Shown here: positions 40,220 through 48,884 of the stretch, piece by piece | Layout: each line of letters opens with the position of its first letter | How positions within the stretch are numbered: position 1 is the first letter of the stretch | Program-made: the position numbers and the translations under genes | Source: Streptomyces ferrugineus | GTDB lineage: Bacteria > Actinomycetota > Actinomycetes > Streptomycetales > Streptomycetaceae | Direction: 5' to 3' | Length of the DNA: 64,000 nucleotides | Assembly (NCBI RefSeq): GCF_015160855.1 | Contig: NZ_CP063373.1 | Location: 6,014,001-6,078,000 of the forward strand | The notes under the pieces: generated by a model | The model's database searches: none | What the model was told of the DNA's origin: nothing | What the model saw: the letters and a program-made list of their open reading frames with translations, nothing else

Positions 40220-41089
40220 TTACGCGGCCGGCGCCCCGCTCTGTACCGCCTTGCGGTGGCGTGCGGTCAGGCGCGAGCCGGACTCGCGGCGGGCGGCGCG
40301 GCGCAGGAGGGGGACGGCGAGGAGGAAGCCGAGGACGGCCCAGGCGGTCAGCACCAGGGCGACCCTGGACAGCTCCCAGGAGCCGGCCGCCTCGGCGGCG
40401 CGTGCCGCGTCCGGCAGCAGTGCCGAGCGCAGGCCCTGGGCCATCCACTTCAGCGGGAACACTGCGGACACCTGCTGCACCGCCACGGGCAGCGAGGTGA
40501 TCGGGAACATCACTCCGGAGGTCATCAGCAGCGCCATCACGGGCAGCATGATCAGCGCCAGCGCCTCGCGCGGGTTGGGCAGCACGGCGCCGATGGCCGC
40601 GCCCAGCGGGACGACCGCCAGCAGCCCGAGCGTGGTCACCCACAGCAGCGTCAGCCAGGCGCCCGGACCACGTGGCAGCGGCCCGTCCGCCAGCAGCGCC
40701 GCGGCTCCCACCAGCAGCGCCAGGGTGCCGATCGACATGGCGATCACCAGCACGCACTTGGCGACGAGATACGCCGTGATCCCGCCGGGCGTGGCCCGCA
40801 TCCGCAGCAGGACGCCCTCCTCCCGCTCGGTGACGAGCAACTGCGGGAGGTTGATCAGGCCGACCTGGAACAGCAGATAGGCGGCGAAGCCCGCGATCAC
40901 CAGGTGGGCCATGGGGGTTTGGGTGCCGGGCACGTCGCTGCTGACGTAGGCGGCGATCACGATCGCGACGACCACGTTGCTCACATGCCCGGACATCTCC
41001 TTGGGGTTGCGCAGGAGGTGCCGCAGCTCGATGCCGCCGCGGCGGAGGCCGACCCGCAGGTTCCCGTTCGTCACGTGTGCGCTCCTCAT
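40220..41089 (-). CDS. ABC-2 type exporter permease
   Basis: A 289-residue permease with six membrane helices of the ABC-2 (DrrB-like) type: NPKEMSGHVSNVVVAIVIAAYV at the start, QVGLINLPQLLVTEREEGVLLRMRATPGG (the inner loop meeting the ATPase), and PVMALLMTSGVMFPITSLP before the last helices. Its start overlaps the ATPase stop (ATGA, 41086-41089). Last gene of a four-gene autoregulated-looking operon. Exported substrate unknown; drugs or lipids are typical. Confidence 0.88.
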   Translation of the reverse strand: MRSAHVTNGNLRVGLRRGGIELRHLLRNPKEMSGHVSNVVVAIVIAAYVSSDVPGTQTPMAHLVIAGFAAYLLFQVGLINLPQLLVTEREEGVLLRMRATPGGITAYLVAKCVLVIAMSIGTLALLVGAAALLADGPLPRGPGAWLTLLWVTTLGLLAVVPLGAAIGAVLPNPREALALIMLPVMALLMTSGVMFPITSLPVAVQQVSAVFPLKWMAQGLRSALLPDAARAAEAAGSWELSRVALVLTAWAVLGFLLAVPLLRRAARRESGSRLTARHRKAVQSGAPAA

Positions 41090-42000
41090 GCGGCCTGTGC
41101 CTCCCCGTCCGCGTCCTCGTCCGTGCCGTCGTCCTCCCGGTGCACCATGTGCAGATAGGTGTCCTCCAGCGTCGGGCGGCGGACCTCCAGGTCGGCGATC
41201 GGGCCGGGCGCGGCCCGGTGGAGTTCCCAGACCAACCGGGAGGGGTCCGCGGTGCGTTCACGCCGGGGCCTGCCGTCGGTGGCCGTCCAGCGGACCTCGG
41301 CCTGTGCGGCGGCCCGGCGGGCCAGTTCCGCCGGGGAGCCGCAGGCCCGGATCCGGCCGCCGACCAGCATGGCGATCCGGTCGGCGAGCCGCTCGGCCTC
41401 CGCCAGGTCGTGGGTGGTGAGCAGCACGGTGACGCCCTCCTCGCGGGCCAGCCGTTCGACCAGGACGTGGAACTCGCGCCGCGCCTGAGGGTCGAAGCCG
41501 GTGGTCGGCTCGTCCAGGAAGAGCAGCTCGGGGCGGCCGACGATGCCCAGCGCGACGTCCAGCCGCCGGCGCTGGCCGCCGGACAGCCGGTCCACCTGCC
41601 GGTCCGCCTGGGCGGTGAGGCCGACCAGGGCCATCAGTTCGGCCGGGTCGCGCGGGTCGGGGTAGTACGTCGCGAAGTGCGACAGCAGCTCGGCGACCCG
41701 CCAGCGACGGTGGTCGCGCCAGGACTGCAGGACCAGTCCGATACGGCCGCGCCAGGCGTCGTCGCCCCGCGCCGGATCCACACCGAGGACGACGGCCTCC
41801 CCGCCGGAGCGCTGCCGGAAGCCCTCCAGGATCTCGACGGTGGTGGTCTTCCCCGCGCCGTTGGGACCGAGCAGCGCGAAGACCTCGCCGCGGTGGATGT
41901 CCAGATCGACGCCGCGCAGGACGTCGACATCGCCGTACGCCATGGTCAGGTCGCGTACCTGGATCACGGGGTGCGCTCGGGTGTGCACGTGCGTCGTCAC
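41086..42000 (-). CDS. ABC exporter ATP-binding protein (DrrA type)
   Basis: A 304-residue ATPase: Walker A LLGPNGAGKTTTVE (about 43-56), Q-loop VLQSWRDHRRW, signature LSGGQRRRLDVALGI, Walker B LLFLDEPTTGFDP and the switch His in LTTHDLAEAERLAD. A C-terminal extension (about 225-304) resembles the regulatory tail of antibiotic-exporting ATPases. The GTG start at 42000 overlaps the regulator's stop (GTGA). Confidence 0.92.
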   Translation of the reverse strand: MTTHVHTRAHPVIQVRDLTMAYGDVDVLRGVDLDIHRGEVFALLGPNGAGKTTTVEILEGFRQRSGGEAVVLGVDPARGDDAWRGRIGLVLQSWRDHRRWRVAELLSHFATYYPDPRDPAELMALVGLTAQADRQVDRLSGGQRRRLDVALGIVGRPELLFLDEPTTGFDPQARREFHVLVERLAREEGVTVLLTTHDLAEAERLADRIAMLVGGRIRACGSPAELARRAAAQAEVRWTATDGRPRRERTADPSRLVWELHRAAPGPIADLEVRRPTLEDTYLHMVHREDDGTDEDADGEAQAA

Positions 42001-42329
42001 AGTCCCGCCTCCGTGCGGGGCTGCGGCTGGGCCGCCCCGGCGCTGTCGACGATCGCCCGGAGCGCCGCCACGTGTCCCTCGAAGGCGGCGCGGCCGCGGT
42101 CCGTCAGCCGTACCTTCGTACGGCGTTTGCGGCCGCCGCCCTCCTTCTGGATCTCCAGGTATCCGGCCTCCTGCAAGGTGTGCAGCTGCTTGGAGAGCGC
42201 GGAGTCGCTGAGCGAGAGGCTGTCGCGGATGAACGCGAAGTCCGCCCATTCGGTGGCGGTGAGCAGCGCGACCACCGACAGCCGCGTGGCGGGATGGATC
42301 AGCTCGTCGAAGCCGGCCGGGGTGCTCAT
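41997..42329 (-). CDS. Winged-helix transcriptional regulator (MarR/HTH_34-like)
   Basis: A 110-residue single-domain regulator: FDELIHPATRLSVVALLTAT, FAFIRDSLSLSDSALSKQLH, LQEAGYLEIQKEGGGRKRRT (wing), VRLTDRGRAAFEGHVAALRA. Such compact proteins bind palindromes as dimers. Two copies of an ACTTTCC-N5-GGAAAGT-type palindrome precede the operon, so self-regulation is likely. Starts and stops overlap both neighbours (ATGA before, GTGA after). Confidence 0.88.
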   Translation of the reverse strand: MSTPAGFDELIHPATRLSVVALLTATEWADFAFIRDSLSLSDSALSKQLHTLQEAGYLEIQKEGGGRKRRTKVRLTDRGRAAFEGHVAALRAIVDSAGAAQPQPRTEAGL

Positions 42330-42832
42330 CGGCCCGCCCCCTCGTCGGCCGCCCGGTCGCCGCGGCCACGCACCGAGTCGGCCGCCCAGCGGTTGGCCGG
42401 GCCGAGGCAGAGGAGGTTCACGGCCACCGCGGCCGTGGCCTGGATCGGGCCGGCGTACATCGGCTCCAGTGATTCGGTCAGGTGGCTGGCCAGCACGACA
42501 GTCCCGCCGACCAGCACCCCGGCCGCGCCGAACGCGGCCCATGTCCGCCCGGTGACGCGGGAGCGGTGCAGTTGCATCCGGCTCCTGCGGCTGCTCCTCA
42601 CGATCAGCGCGACCAGCAGGCCGGCGTAGGTGGCCATGAGCAGCCCGACACCCCACAGGGGCGGGTCCATGCCGATGCCGGCCAGGAACACCCACATGAG
42701 CGCGGCCATGACGAAGGTCATGCCGCGCCCGCCGGACACGGAGCGCTCGAACTCGTCGTACACGCGCTCCTGCGGCACCCGGATACGTTGCAGATCTTTC
42801 CAGGCCTGTTCGGCATCCACCGGTGTGCTCAT
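42326..42832 (-). CDS. Membrane protein of unknown function, first gene of ABC exporter operon
   Basis: A 168-residue protein with four predicted helices: FVMAALMWVFLAGIG, LWGVGLLMATYAGLLVALIV, WAAFGAAGVLVGGTVVLAS and PIQATAAVAVNLLCLGPA. The soluble N-terminus is acidic/basic mixed and the middle loop Arg-rich (RSSRRSRMQLHRSR). No family recognised. Similar small membrane proteins often sit with this type of regulator plus ABC-2 exporter. GGGGG precedes ATG 42832. Confidence 0.75.
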   Translation of the reverse strand: MSTPVDAEQAWKDLQRIRVPQERVYDEFERSVSGGRGMTFVMAALMWVFLAGIGMDPPLWGVGLLMATYAGLLVALIVRSSRRSRMQLHRSRVTGRTWAAFGAAGVLVGGTVVLASHLTESLEPMYAGPIQATAAVAVNLLCLGPANRWAADSVRGRGDRAADEGAGR

Positions 42833-42856
42833 GACATCGCCCCCAGAAGAGTTATT

Positions 42857-42902
42857 ACTTTCCCGACAGGAAAGTTACTCCTGACTTTCCTGGCGGGCAA
42901 GT
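42857..42902 (-). promoter_or_regulatory. Two operator-like palindromes ACTTTCC-N5-GGAAAGT
   Basis: Site 1 at 42857-42875 is a perfect 7-5-7 palindrome, ACTTTCC-cgaca-GGAAAGT. Site 2 at 42884-42902, ACTTTCC-tggcg-GGcAAGT, has one mismatch. The centres are 27 bp apart and the first site is 25 bp upstream of the first gene. They are likely bound by the operon's own winged-helix regulator. Confidence 0.82.
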
Positions 42903-42940
42903 CAGAAGGCGATGTCGATATTGGTGCCGGTGTCGGGCCG

Positions 42941-44434
42941 CTACCACTTACCGGGCGCGTAGTCCTTCAGGAAGACCCCGTACACGTCCTCCCCCGCCTC
43001 GCCCCGCACGATCGGGTCGTAGACCCGGGCCGCACCGTCCACCAGGTCGAGCGGGGCGTGGAAGCCGGCCTCGGCCAGGCGCAGCTTGTCGTAGTGCGGA
43101 CGCTCGTCCGTGATCCAGCCGGTGTCGACGGAGGTCATGAGGATGCCGTCGCTCTGGAACATCTCCTGCGCGCTGGTCCGCGTGACCATGTTCATCGCGG
43201 CCTTGGCGGCGTTGGTGTTCGGATGGCCCGCGCCCTTGTAGCCGCGGCCGAAGACGCCTTCCATCGCGGAGACGTTCACGACGTAGGCGCGCCCGCTCGT
43301 CGCCTGCTGCGCCGCCTTGGCCATGACCGGGCGCAGCGCGCTGATCAGGATGAACGGCGAGGTGTAGTTGCAGAGCTGGGTCTCGAGGAGCTCCACCGGG
43401 GAGATCTGGTCGATGGTCTGCACCCAGGTGTTGCTGTCGACGACGTCGGGGACCAGGCCGCCCGCGTCGATCGCGGTGCCGTCCAGGTGCCGCTCGACGC
43501 TGGCGTTGCCCGCGACGAGGGCGAGGTCGGCGACCTTCTGGGCGTCGAGGCCGCTGGTGCCCAGGGGCAGCGCGGCGAGGCCGTCGACCGCGCCGGAGTT
43601 GAAGGCGCCGATGACGTGGTGGGCGGGGAGTTCACCGGCGGGCAGCGGGGCGCTCTCGCCCTCGACCAGGGCGGCGTAGGCGGAGGGCAGGCGGCGCACG
43701 GTCTGCGTGGCGTTGTTGACCAGGATGTCGAGCGGGCCCGCCTCGGCGACCTGCTCGGCGAGGGCCACGGCCTGGGCCGGGTCGCGCAGGTCGATGCCGA
43801 CGACCTCCAGGCGGTGCATCCAGTCCGCGGAGTCGTCCATGGCCTTGAAGCGGCGGATGGCGTCCTTGGGGAACCGCGTGGTGATCGTGGTGTGCGCGCC
43901 GTCGCGCAGCAGCCTGAGCGCGATGTACATGCCGATCTTGGCACGGCCGCCGGTGAGCAGGGCGCGCTTGCCGGTGAGGTCGGCTCGGGCGTCGCGCTTG
44001 GCGCGGTTCAGTCGGGCGCAGTCGGGACAGAGCTGGTGGTAGAAGTAGTCGACCTCGACGTACCGGGTCTTGCAGGTGTAGCAGGAGCGCGGGCGCTGGA
44101 GTATCCCCGCGACCCTGCCCTCCTCGGTGCTCGACGACGGCAGCAGGCCCTCGGTCTCGTCGTCGATGCGCTGGGCGGAGCCGGTTGCCGTGGCCTCCGT
44201 GACCGCCTTGTCGTGGGCGGTCTTCGCGGCCCGGCGCTCCTGGCGGCGGCGCTGCTTGACGGTGCGGTAGATGCCGGCGGTGGCCCGGCGCACGGCGATG
44301 GCGTCGGGGTGGTCGACCTCCAGCCGGTCGAGTTCCTCGAGCACGCTGAGGCAGACGGCCAGCCGCTCCGGGTCGATGCCGGGCCCGTACACCACCTCGT
44401 CCGTGGTCGCCGAGCCTTCCTCTGTCACCGTCAT
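42941..44434 (-). CDS. SDR-family oxidoreductase with N-terminal zinc ribbon
   Basis: A 497-residue protein with an unusual layout. A charged helical N-terminus (about 1-110) precedes a zinc ribbon, CYTCKTRY...LCPDC (about 118-139). An SDR domain follows (about 150-495), with LLTGGRAKIGMYIALRLL as the cofactor loop, NNATQTV, NVSAMEG and GHPNTNAAKAAMN. The catalytic Tyr of YxxxK is Asn/Thr-like here (NTNAAK), so the active site is atypical. Length is about double that of a plain SDR. No partner gene is adjacent. ATG 44434 has a weak ribosome site; GTG 44428 is an alternative. Confidence 0.82.
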   Translation of the reverse strand: MTVTEEGSATTDEVVYGPGIDPERLAVCLSVLEELDRLEVDHPDAIAVRRATAGIYRTVKQRRRQERRAAKTAHDKAVTEATATGSAQRIDDETEGLLPSSSTEEGRVAGILQRPRSCYTCKTRYVEVDYFYHQLCPDCARLNRAKRDARADLTGKRALLTGGRAKIGMYIALRLLRDGAHTTITTRFPKDAIRRFKAMDDSADWMHRLEVVGIDLRDPAQAVALAEQVAEAGPLDILVNNATQTVRRLPSAYAALVEGESAPLPAGELPAHHVIGAFNSGAVDGLAALPLGTSGLDAQKVADLALVAGNASVERHLDGTAIDAGGLVPDVVDSNTWVQTIDQISPVELLETQLCNYTSPFILISALRPVMAKAAQQATSGRAYVVNVSAMEGVFGRGYKGAGHPNTNAAKAAMNMVTRTSAQEMFQSDGILMTSVDTGWITDERPHYDKLRLAEAGFHAPLDLVDGAARVYDPIVRGEAGEDVYGVFLKDYAPGKW

Positions 44435-44537
44435 CGCGCTGCCGTTTCCCTGCTGACCGTGCGGCGCTCCGACCGCGTCCGCTTTCGAACGGGGGATTCT
44501 ACGGAGCGCCGGGCCGGTCCTCCAAAACCCGCCGGGG

Positions 44538-45875
44538 TCAAGGAGCGCAGGCGGTGATGAGCGTCTCCACCTCCTCGGACACGGCCCTGGCCAGCACATC
44601 GAGGTCCGGTACGGCCTCGGCGTCGGCGACGAACCCGTAGTGGACGCGCCCGCGGTACGTCGAGACCGCGATCGCCAGGGACTGGCCGCGGGCCAGCGGG
44701 GCGAAGGGATAGACCTCGGTGACGGGGTGGCCGCCGAGCTTCAGGCCGATGCCGGGCAGCGGCACGCTGGTGACGAGGATGTCGAACCAGAGCCGGGCGG
44801 CCCCGCCGACCAGCGGTCCGCCGAGCCGGTGGCCGAGCGCCGGGACGTGGTCGGCGAGCAGGGCCACGGCGCCCGCGCCCCGGTTGGGTCCCGCGTCCTT
44901 GTTGCGGTCCATGGCGGTGCGGACGGCGGCCAGGCGGCGCAGCGGGTCGGGGTCGTCCACCGGGAGCCGTATCAAGTAGCCGGAGAGCCGGTTGCCCTGG
45001 GGATGCGCGGTGCGCGGTCGGCGTTTGGAGACGGGGATCAGGGCGCGGGGCGCGACGCCCTCGCTGCCGTCGCCGCGCTCGTCGAGCCAGCGGCGCAGGG
45101 CGCCCGCGACGACCGCGATCAGCACGTCGTTGACGGTGCCGCCGACGGCCTTGCGGATCACGTGCACGTCGTCGAGGTCGACGACGACCCCGGCGGTACG
45201 GCGGGTGCCGCTGGGCTCGGCGGCCAGCGCGGCGGACGAGCGCATCCCCAGGGTCGACACGGCGACGGAGGCGCCGATGTCCAGGGCCCGGCCCGCGTCG
45301 GACAGGGCGCCGCGCACCAGTCCCGGCAGCCTGCGCACATCGGGCAGGCGGCTGCGCGCGGGCTCCTCGGGGCGGGCCTTGCGGGCGGGCAGGTCCATCG
45401 GGTCCAGGACGGCGGCGGCGAGCGTCAGCGCCCGCAGCCCGTCGGCCAGGGCGTGATGGAACTTGAACAGCACCGCGAACGACACACCGTCCTCGCCGGG
45501 CAGCACATGCGCCTCCCACGGTGGCCGGCCGCGCTCCAGCGGACGCTCCATCAGCCCGCCCGCCACCGCCTGGAAGTCGGCGGTCGGGGCGTGCAGCCGG
45601 ACGTGGTCGAGCGGGTCGAAGTCCGGGGCGGGCTCGCGGGTGGCGCCGCCGAAGGAGAACGGCTGGAGCAGGGCGCGTGGCTGCCAGGCGTCCCGGATGC
45701 GCATCCGCAGCCCCGGCACGGCGGCGGCGCGGGCGGCGAGCAGGTCGGCCGCGTGGGCGCCGGCGGTCGGCGAGTGCGCCGCGAAGACACCGAGGGCGCC
45801 CAGGTGCATGGGGTGTTCCGCGGACTCGATGTTCCAGAACGCCAGGTCGAGAGGTGCGAGCAGGTCAGAAGTCAA
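44538..45875 (-). CDS. Wax ester synthase / diacylglycerol acyltransferase (WS/DGAT) family
   Basis: A 445-residue acyltransferase with the catalytic HHxxxDG at residues 140-146 (FKFHHALADG). It also has PLDLAFWNIES at the N-terminus, NDVLIAVVAGALRRWLDERG, and the C-terminal NAFISNVPGP-equivalent FDILVTSVPLPGIGLKLGG. The family esterifies fatty acyl-CoA to long alcohols or diacylglycerol, making storage lipid; Streptomyces commonly store triacylglycerol. The start is TTG 45875: no ATG or GTG fits, GAGG lies nine bases upstream, and the N-terminus matches the family there. Confidence 0.88.
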   Translation of the reverse strand: MTSDLLAPLDLAFWNIESAEHPMHLGALGVFAAHSPTAGAHAADLLAARAAAVPGLRMRIRDAWQPRALLQPFSFGGATREPAPDFDPLDHVRLHAPTADFQAVAGGLMERPLERGRPPWEAHVLPGEDGVSFAVLFKFHHALADGLRALTLAAAVLDPMDLPARKARPEEPARSRLPDVRRLPGLVRGALSDAGRALDIGASVAVSTLGMRSSAALAAEPSGTRRTAGVVVDLDDVHVIRKAVGGTVNDVLIAVVAGALRRWLDERGDGSEGVAPRALIPVSKRRPRTAHPQGNRLSGYLIRLPVDDPDPLRRLAAVRTAMDRNKDAGPNRGAGAVALLADHVPALGHRLGGPLVGGAARLWFDILVTSVPLPGIGLKLGGHPVTEVYPFAPLARGQSLAIAVSTYRGRVHYGFVADAEAVPDLDVLARAVSEEVETLITACAP

Positions 45876-45916
45876 TGGCTTGCCTCGCGTCGACGACGGG
45901 TGGATCAGAAGTCAAT
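45865..45916 (-). repeat. 12-bp direct repeat at the WS/DGAT start
   Basis: TCAGAAGTCAAT occurs at 45865-45876 and 45905-45916, exactly 40 bp apart. The first copy includes the TTG start codon. On the minus strand each reads ATTGACTTCTGA, holding a TTGACT that could act as a -35 box in the upstream copy. Confidence 0.45.
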
Positions 45917-45974
45917 CGCCCTGAAGCGATTACGGTCAAGTACGATCAAGCTACGCACAGTTAACAGCAGATTA

Positions 45975-46004
45975 AGTCCCGCCCCTCGTGAAAGGGGCGG
46001 GACT
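45975..46004 (-). terminator. Terminator of the GH2 gene
   Basis: A perfect 12-bp stem (AGTCCCGCCCCT with its complement) around the loop CGTGAA, starting 17 bp past the GH2 stop. The symmetrical stem could also slow rightward transcription. Confidence 0.85.
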
Positions 46005-46020
46005 CATAGTGCATATGAGG

Positions 46021-48645
46021 TCACTTCACCACGGGTAGCGGCACCGGGCATCCCGAGGGAGTCACCCGGGAGGCGTCACGGATCAGCGCCTCGTGAGCCG
46101 CCCTCAGCCGTGCCGCGTCCGGTTTCAGCACCGCGCGGTCGTAGGTCAGGAGCCCGTTCAGCTCCCCCTCGACGTCCGTGATCTGGGTGTACACGGCGCC
46201 GTTGCTGCCCCGGCAGACCAGGGCGCGCACCTCGTCGAGCTTGGTGAGGTAGTCGTCGGTGTAGGTCGCCGGGTCGACGTCGACGTACGACTGCTGCACC
46301 GACCAGGCGTGCCCGGGCACCGCGAGGCCGAGGCCGCCGTACTCGCCGCTGACCAGTGCCCGTTCGCCGTCGGGGCGCGGTGGCAGGGCCGGGCTCGGAT
46401 AACCGTGCTCGTCCATGATGTCGCCGGCGTGGCCGTCGTCCCCGAGGTTCAGCCCCGACTGGCCGTTGACCAGCCGCGTCGGATCCCAGGCCTTCGCCTG
46501 CTCGGCGATCCGGCCGATGTCGTACTGCCCCCACCCTTCGTTGAACGTCACCCACATGACCACCGACGGGCTGCTGACGTGCTCGTCGATCATCTGCTTC
46601 ATCTCGCGCTCGTACTGCGCGCGGGCCGCGGCGCTCGGATTCACCCCCGCGGTCATGGCGGGCATGTCCTGCCACACCAGCAGACCCAGCCGGTCGGCCC
46701 AGTGGAACCAGCGGTCCGGCTCGACCTTGATGTGCTTGCGCACGGCGTTGAAGCCCAGCTCCTTGTGCGCCTTCAGGTCGTACGCGAGAGCCTCGTCGGT
46801 CGGCGCCGTGTGCAGACCGTCCGGCCAGAAGCCCTGGTCCAGGGTGGCCATCATGAAGATCGGCGCTCCGTTGAGGACCGTGCGCGGGACCCCGTCGATC
46901 TTCTCGACGGCGATGGAGCGCATGCCGAAGTAGCTGCCGACGCGATCGGCGCCGACTCTCACCTTGAGGTCGTACAGGAACGGGTCGTCCGGCGACCACA
47001 GGTGCGCGTCCGGGAGGGCGAGCGTCAGCGGCTGCCCGGTGCGGCCGCTCGCGGTCGCCACCTTGCGCCGTCCGTCGTACGCCGTCGCCGTGACGGGTAC
47101 GCCGTCGCGCACGCCCTGTGGCTCGACGGTGAGCGTGCCCGCCTCGACGTCCGGGGTGAGCTTGAGTCCGGCCACGTGGTCGGGGGCGACCGGCTCCATC
47201 CACACCGTCTGCCAGATGCCGGAGGACGGGGTGTACCAGATGCCGCTCGGGTCCAGGCGCTGCTTGCCGAGCGGGGGGTTCTCGCCATCGGCCGCGTCGG
47301 TCGGGTCGTACACGCCGACGATCAGCTCCTGGGTGCGGCCGGGCTCGAGCGCATCGGTGATGTCGGCGCTGAACTTGTCGTAGCCGCCGGTGTGCTCGGT
47401 GACCTTGGTGCCGTTGACGAACACCTCGGTCCGCCAGTCGACGGCCCCGAAGTTGAGCTTGAGGCGCTTGCCGGAGCCGATGCGCCAGTCCGCCGGCACC
47501 GTGAAGGTGCGGCGGTACCACATGCGGTCCTCGTGGCGCTGCAGGCCGGAGAGCTGGGACTCGACCGGGTACGGGACGAGGATCCGCTCGGCGAGGTCCT
47601 TGCCGACCGGGGGCCGCTCGCCCTCCTCGGCCGCCGCGAACTGCCAGCGGCCGTTGAGGTTGCGCCAGGCGCTCCGGGTGAGCTGCGGACGCGGGTACTC
47701 GGGGTGGGCGTTGCCGGGGCCCACCTCGTCGGCCCACTTCGTGCGCAGCTCGTGGGTGGAGCGGTTGGGGCAACCGCTCACGAAGGCCTTGGCAACGTTG
47801 CCGTCGGCGTCGGTGAGGCCGCCTTCGCCGTCGTAGCGGACGTCGGCCGTGCCGCGTGCCGTGCCGGTCTTGTTGCCGACGACGGGCTCCTTCAGCGCGA
47901 CGAGGAGGGCCTTGGAGTCGGCCGGGTCGACCTTGGCGGACCCGAGGGGCCACGCGGCGCCGCCGATGACCGCCTTCAGGTGGCCGGTGACGCCGGCCGG
48001 GGGTGCGGCGAGGGTGCGGGCGAAGTCGAGCTTGAGGGTGCGGCCGTCTCCGAGGACCGTGGTCGCGATCGCCCCGTCGTAGTCGTAGCCGTCGGGAAGG
48101 CGGAACGCGGACTGCGGGACCGGCTCCTTGGTGCCGCCGGGCTCGGTCCAGCGCAGGTGGAGATTGGAGCCGCCGTAGTGCTCGAAGTACTCGACCTTGA
48201 TGTCGTAGGCGGTGCCGGCCGTCAACTCGACGGGGGCCGCGGTCTGTTCGCGGCCCCAGTCGTCGACCCAGTGGTCGATGGCGAGCTCTCCGTCGATCCA
48301 GAGGCGGAAGCCGTTGTCGCCGATGATCGAGAAGGTGTGGGCGCCGGTCCGCTCCGGCACGACCCTTCCGGTCCAGCGGACGCTGACGTCGTCCGAACGG
48401 CCGGTGGTGAAGGCCAGGCGCGGCTCCAGGTCGTCGAAGTCGAGGCCGGGGTCGAGGGCGGTCGCCTTGAGCTCGTGGAAGTCGAAGGCGCCGGGGGCGG
48501 ACTGGGTGTAGTACTCGCCTTTCAGTCCGTGGATCTCCACGGGGTCGTCGGCCGCGGCGGGGGCGGGTGTCGCGGTCAGGCCCGCGAGGCCGAGAGCCCC
48601 GGCGAGGAGGAGCACGAGTCGGTTTCTGAGCCGTCGTGTGTGCAC
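46021..48645 (-). CDS. Secreted PA14-containing GH2 glycosidase
   Basis: An 874-residue exported enzyme. It has a signal peptide at 1-31 and a PA14 carbohydrate-binding domain (about 38-190; GEYYTQSAP, FSIIGDNGFRLWIDGELAID). A linker region follows, then the GH2 sugar-binding, immunoglobulin-like and TIM-barrel domains (about 325-860). The acid/base is E703 in VTFNEGWGQYD and the nucleophile E768 in VSGEYGGLGL. GH2 includes beta-galactosidases, glucuronidases and mannosidases; specificity cannot be read here. The GTG start at 48645 has GGAGG. A LacI-type operator lies just upstream, so induction by a sugar is expected. Confidence 0.88.
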   Translation of the reverse strand: MHTRRLRNRLVLLLAGALGLAGLTATPAPAAADDPVEIHGLKGEYYTQSAPGAFDFHELKATALDPGLDFDDLEPRLAFTTGRSDDVSVRWTGRVVPERTGAHTFSIIGDNGFRLWIDGELAIDHWVDDWGREQTAAPVELTAGTAYDIKVEYFEHYGGSNLHLRWTEPGGTKEPVPQSAFRLPDGYDYDGAIATTVLGDGRTLKLDFARTLAAPPAGVTGHLKAVIGGAAWPLGSAKVDPADSKALLVALKEPVVGNKTGTARGTADVRYDGEGGLTDADGNVAKAFVSGCPNRSTHELRTKWADEVGPGNAHPEYPRPQLTRSAWRNLNGRWQFAAAEEGERPPVGKDLAERILVPYPVESQLSGLQRHEDRMWYRRTFTVPADWRIGSGKRLKLNFGAVDWRTEVFVNGTKVTEHTGGYDKFSADITDALEPGRTQELIVGVYDPTDAADGENPPLGKQRLDPSGIWYTPSSGIWQTVWMEPVAPDHVAGLKLTPDVEAGTLTVEPQGVRDGVPVTATAYDGRRKVATASGRTGQPLTLALPDAHLWSPDDPFLYDLKVRVGADRVGSYFGMRSIAVEKIDGVPRTVLNGAPIFMMATLDQGFWPDGLHTAPTDEALAYDLKAHKELGFNAVRKHIKVEPDRWFHWADRLGLLVWQDMPAMTAGVNPSAAARAQYEREMKQMIDEHVSSPSVVMWVTFNEGWGQYDIGRIAEQAKAWDPTRLVNGQSGLNLGDDGHAGDIMDEHGYPSPALPPRPDGERALVSGEYGGLGLAVPGHAWSVQQSYVDVDPATYTDDYLTKLDEVRALVCRGSNGAVYTQITDVEGELNGLLTYDRAVLKPDAARLRAAHEALIRDASRVTPSGCPVPLPVVK

Positions 48646-48654
48646 AGAGCCTCC

Positions 48655-48670
48655 ATAACAACGTTGTCAT
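48655..48670 (-). promoter_or_regulatory. LacI-family operator
   Basis: ATAACAACGTTGTCAT is a 16-bp palindrome with one mismatched pair and the central AACGTT typical of LacI-family sites. It lies only 10-25 bp upstream of the GH2 start codon, overlapping the leader. The cognate regulator is not in this window. Confidence 0.8.
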
Positions 48671-48884
48671 GGACAGTAGTTGGCATGACAGCACGGAATC
48701 GACCACTCGTCCAGGAACATGACAAGTCAGCGCCGGACTTCGACTTCGTCAATTTGCGGTACCGAACAGACAATTGACGGTTCATCAGTTGCGATATCAA
48801 GTACAACTTTGCGAGTTCTTGGTGTAGCTCGGCCGTCGATTACGTGAGCCTCGTGGGCACCACGCACAACGAGAGGCAACAATC

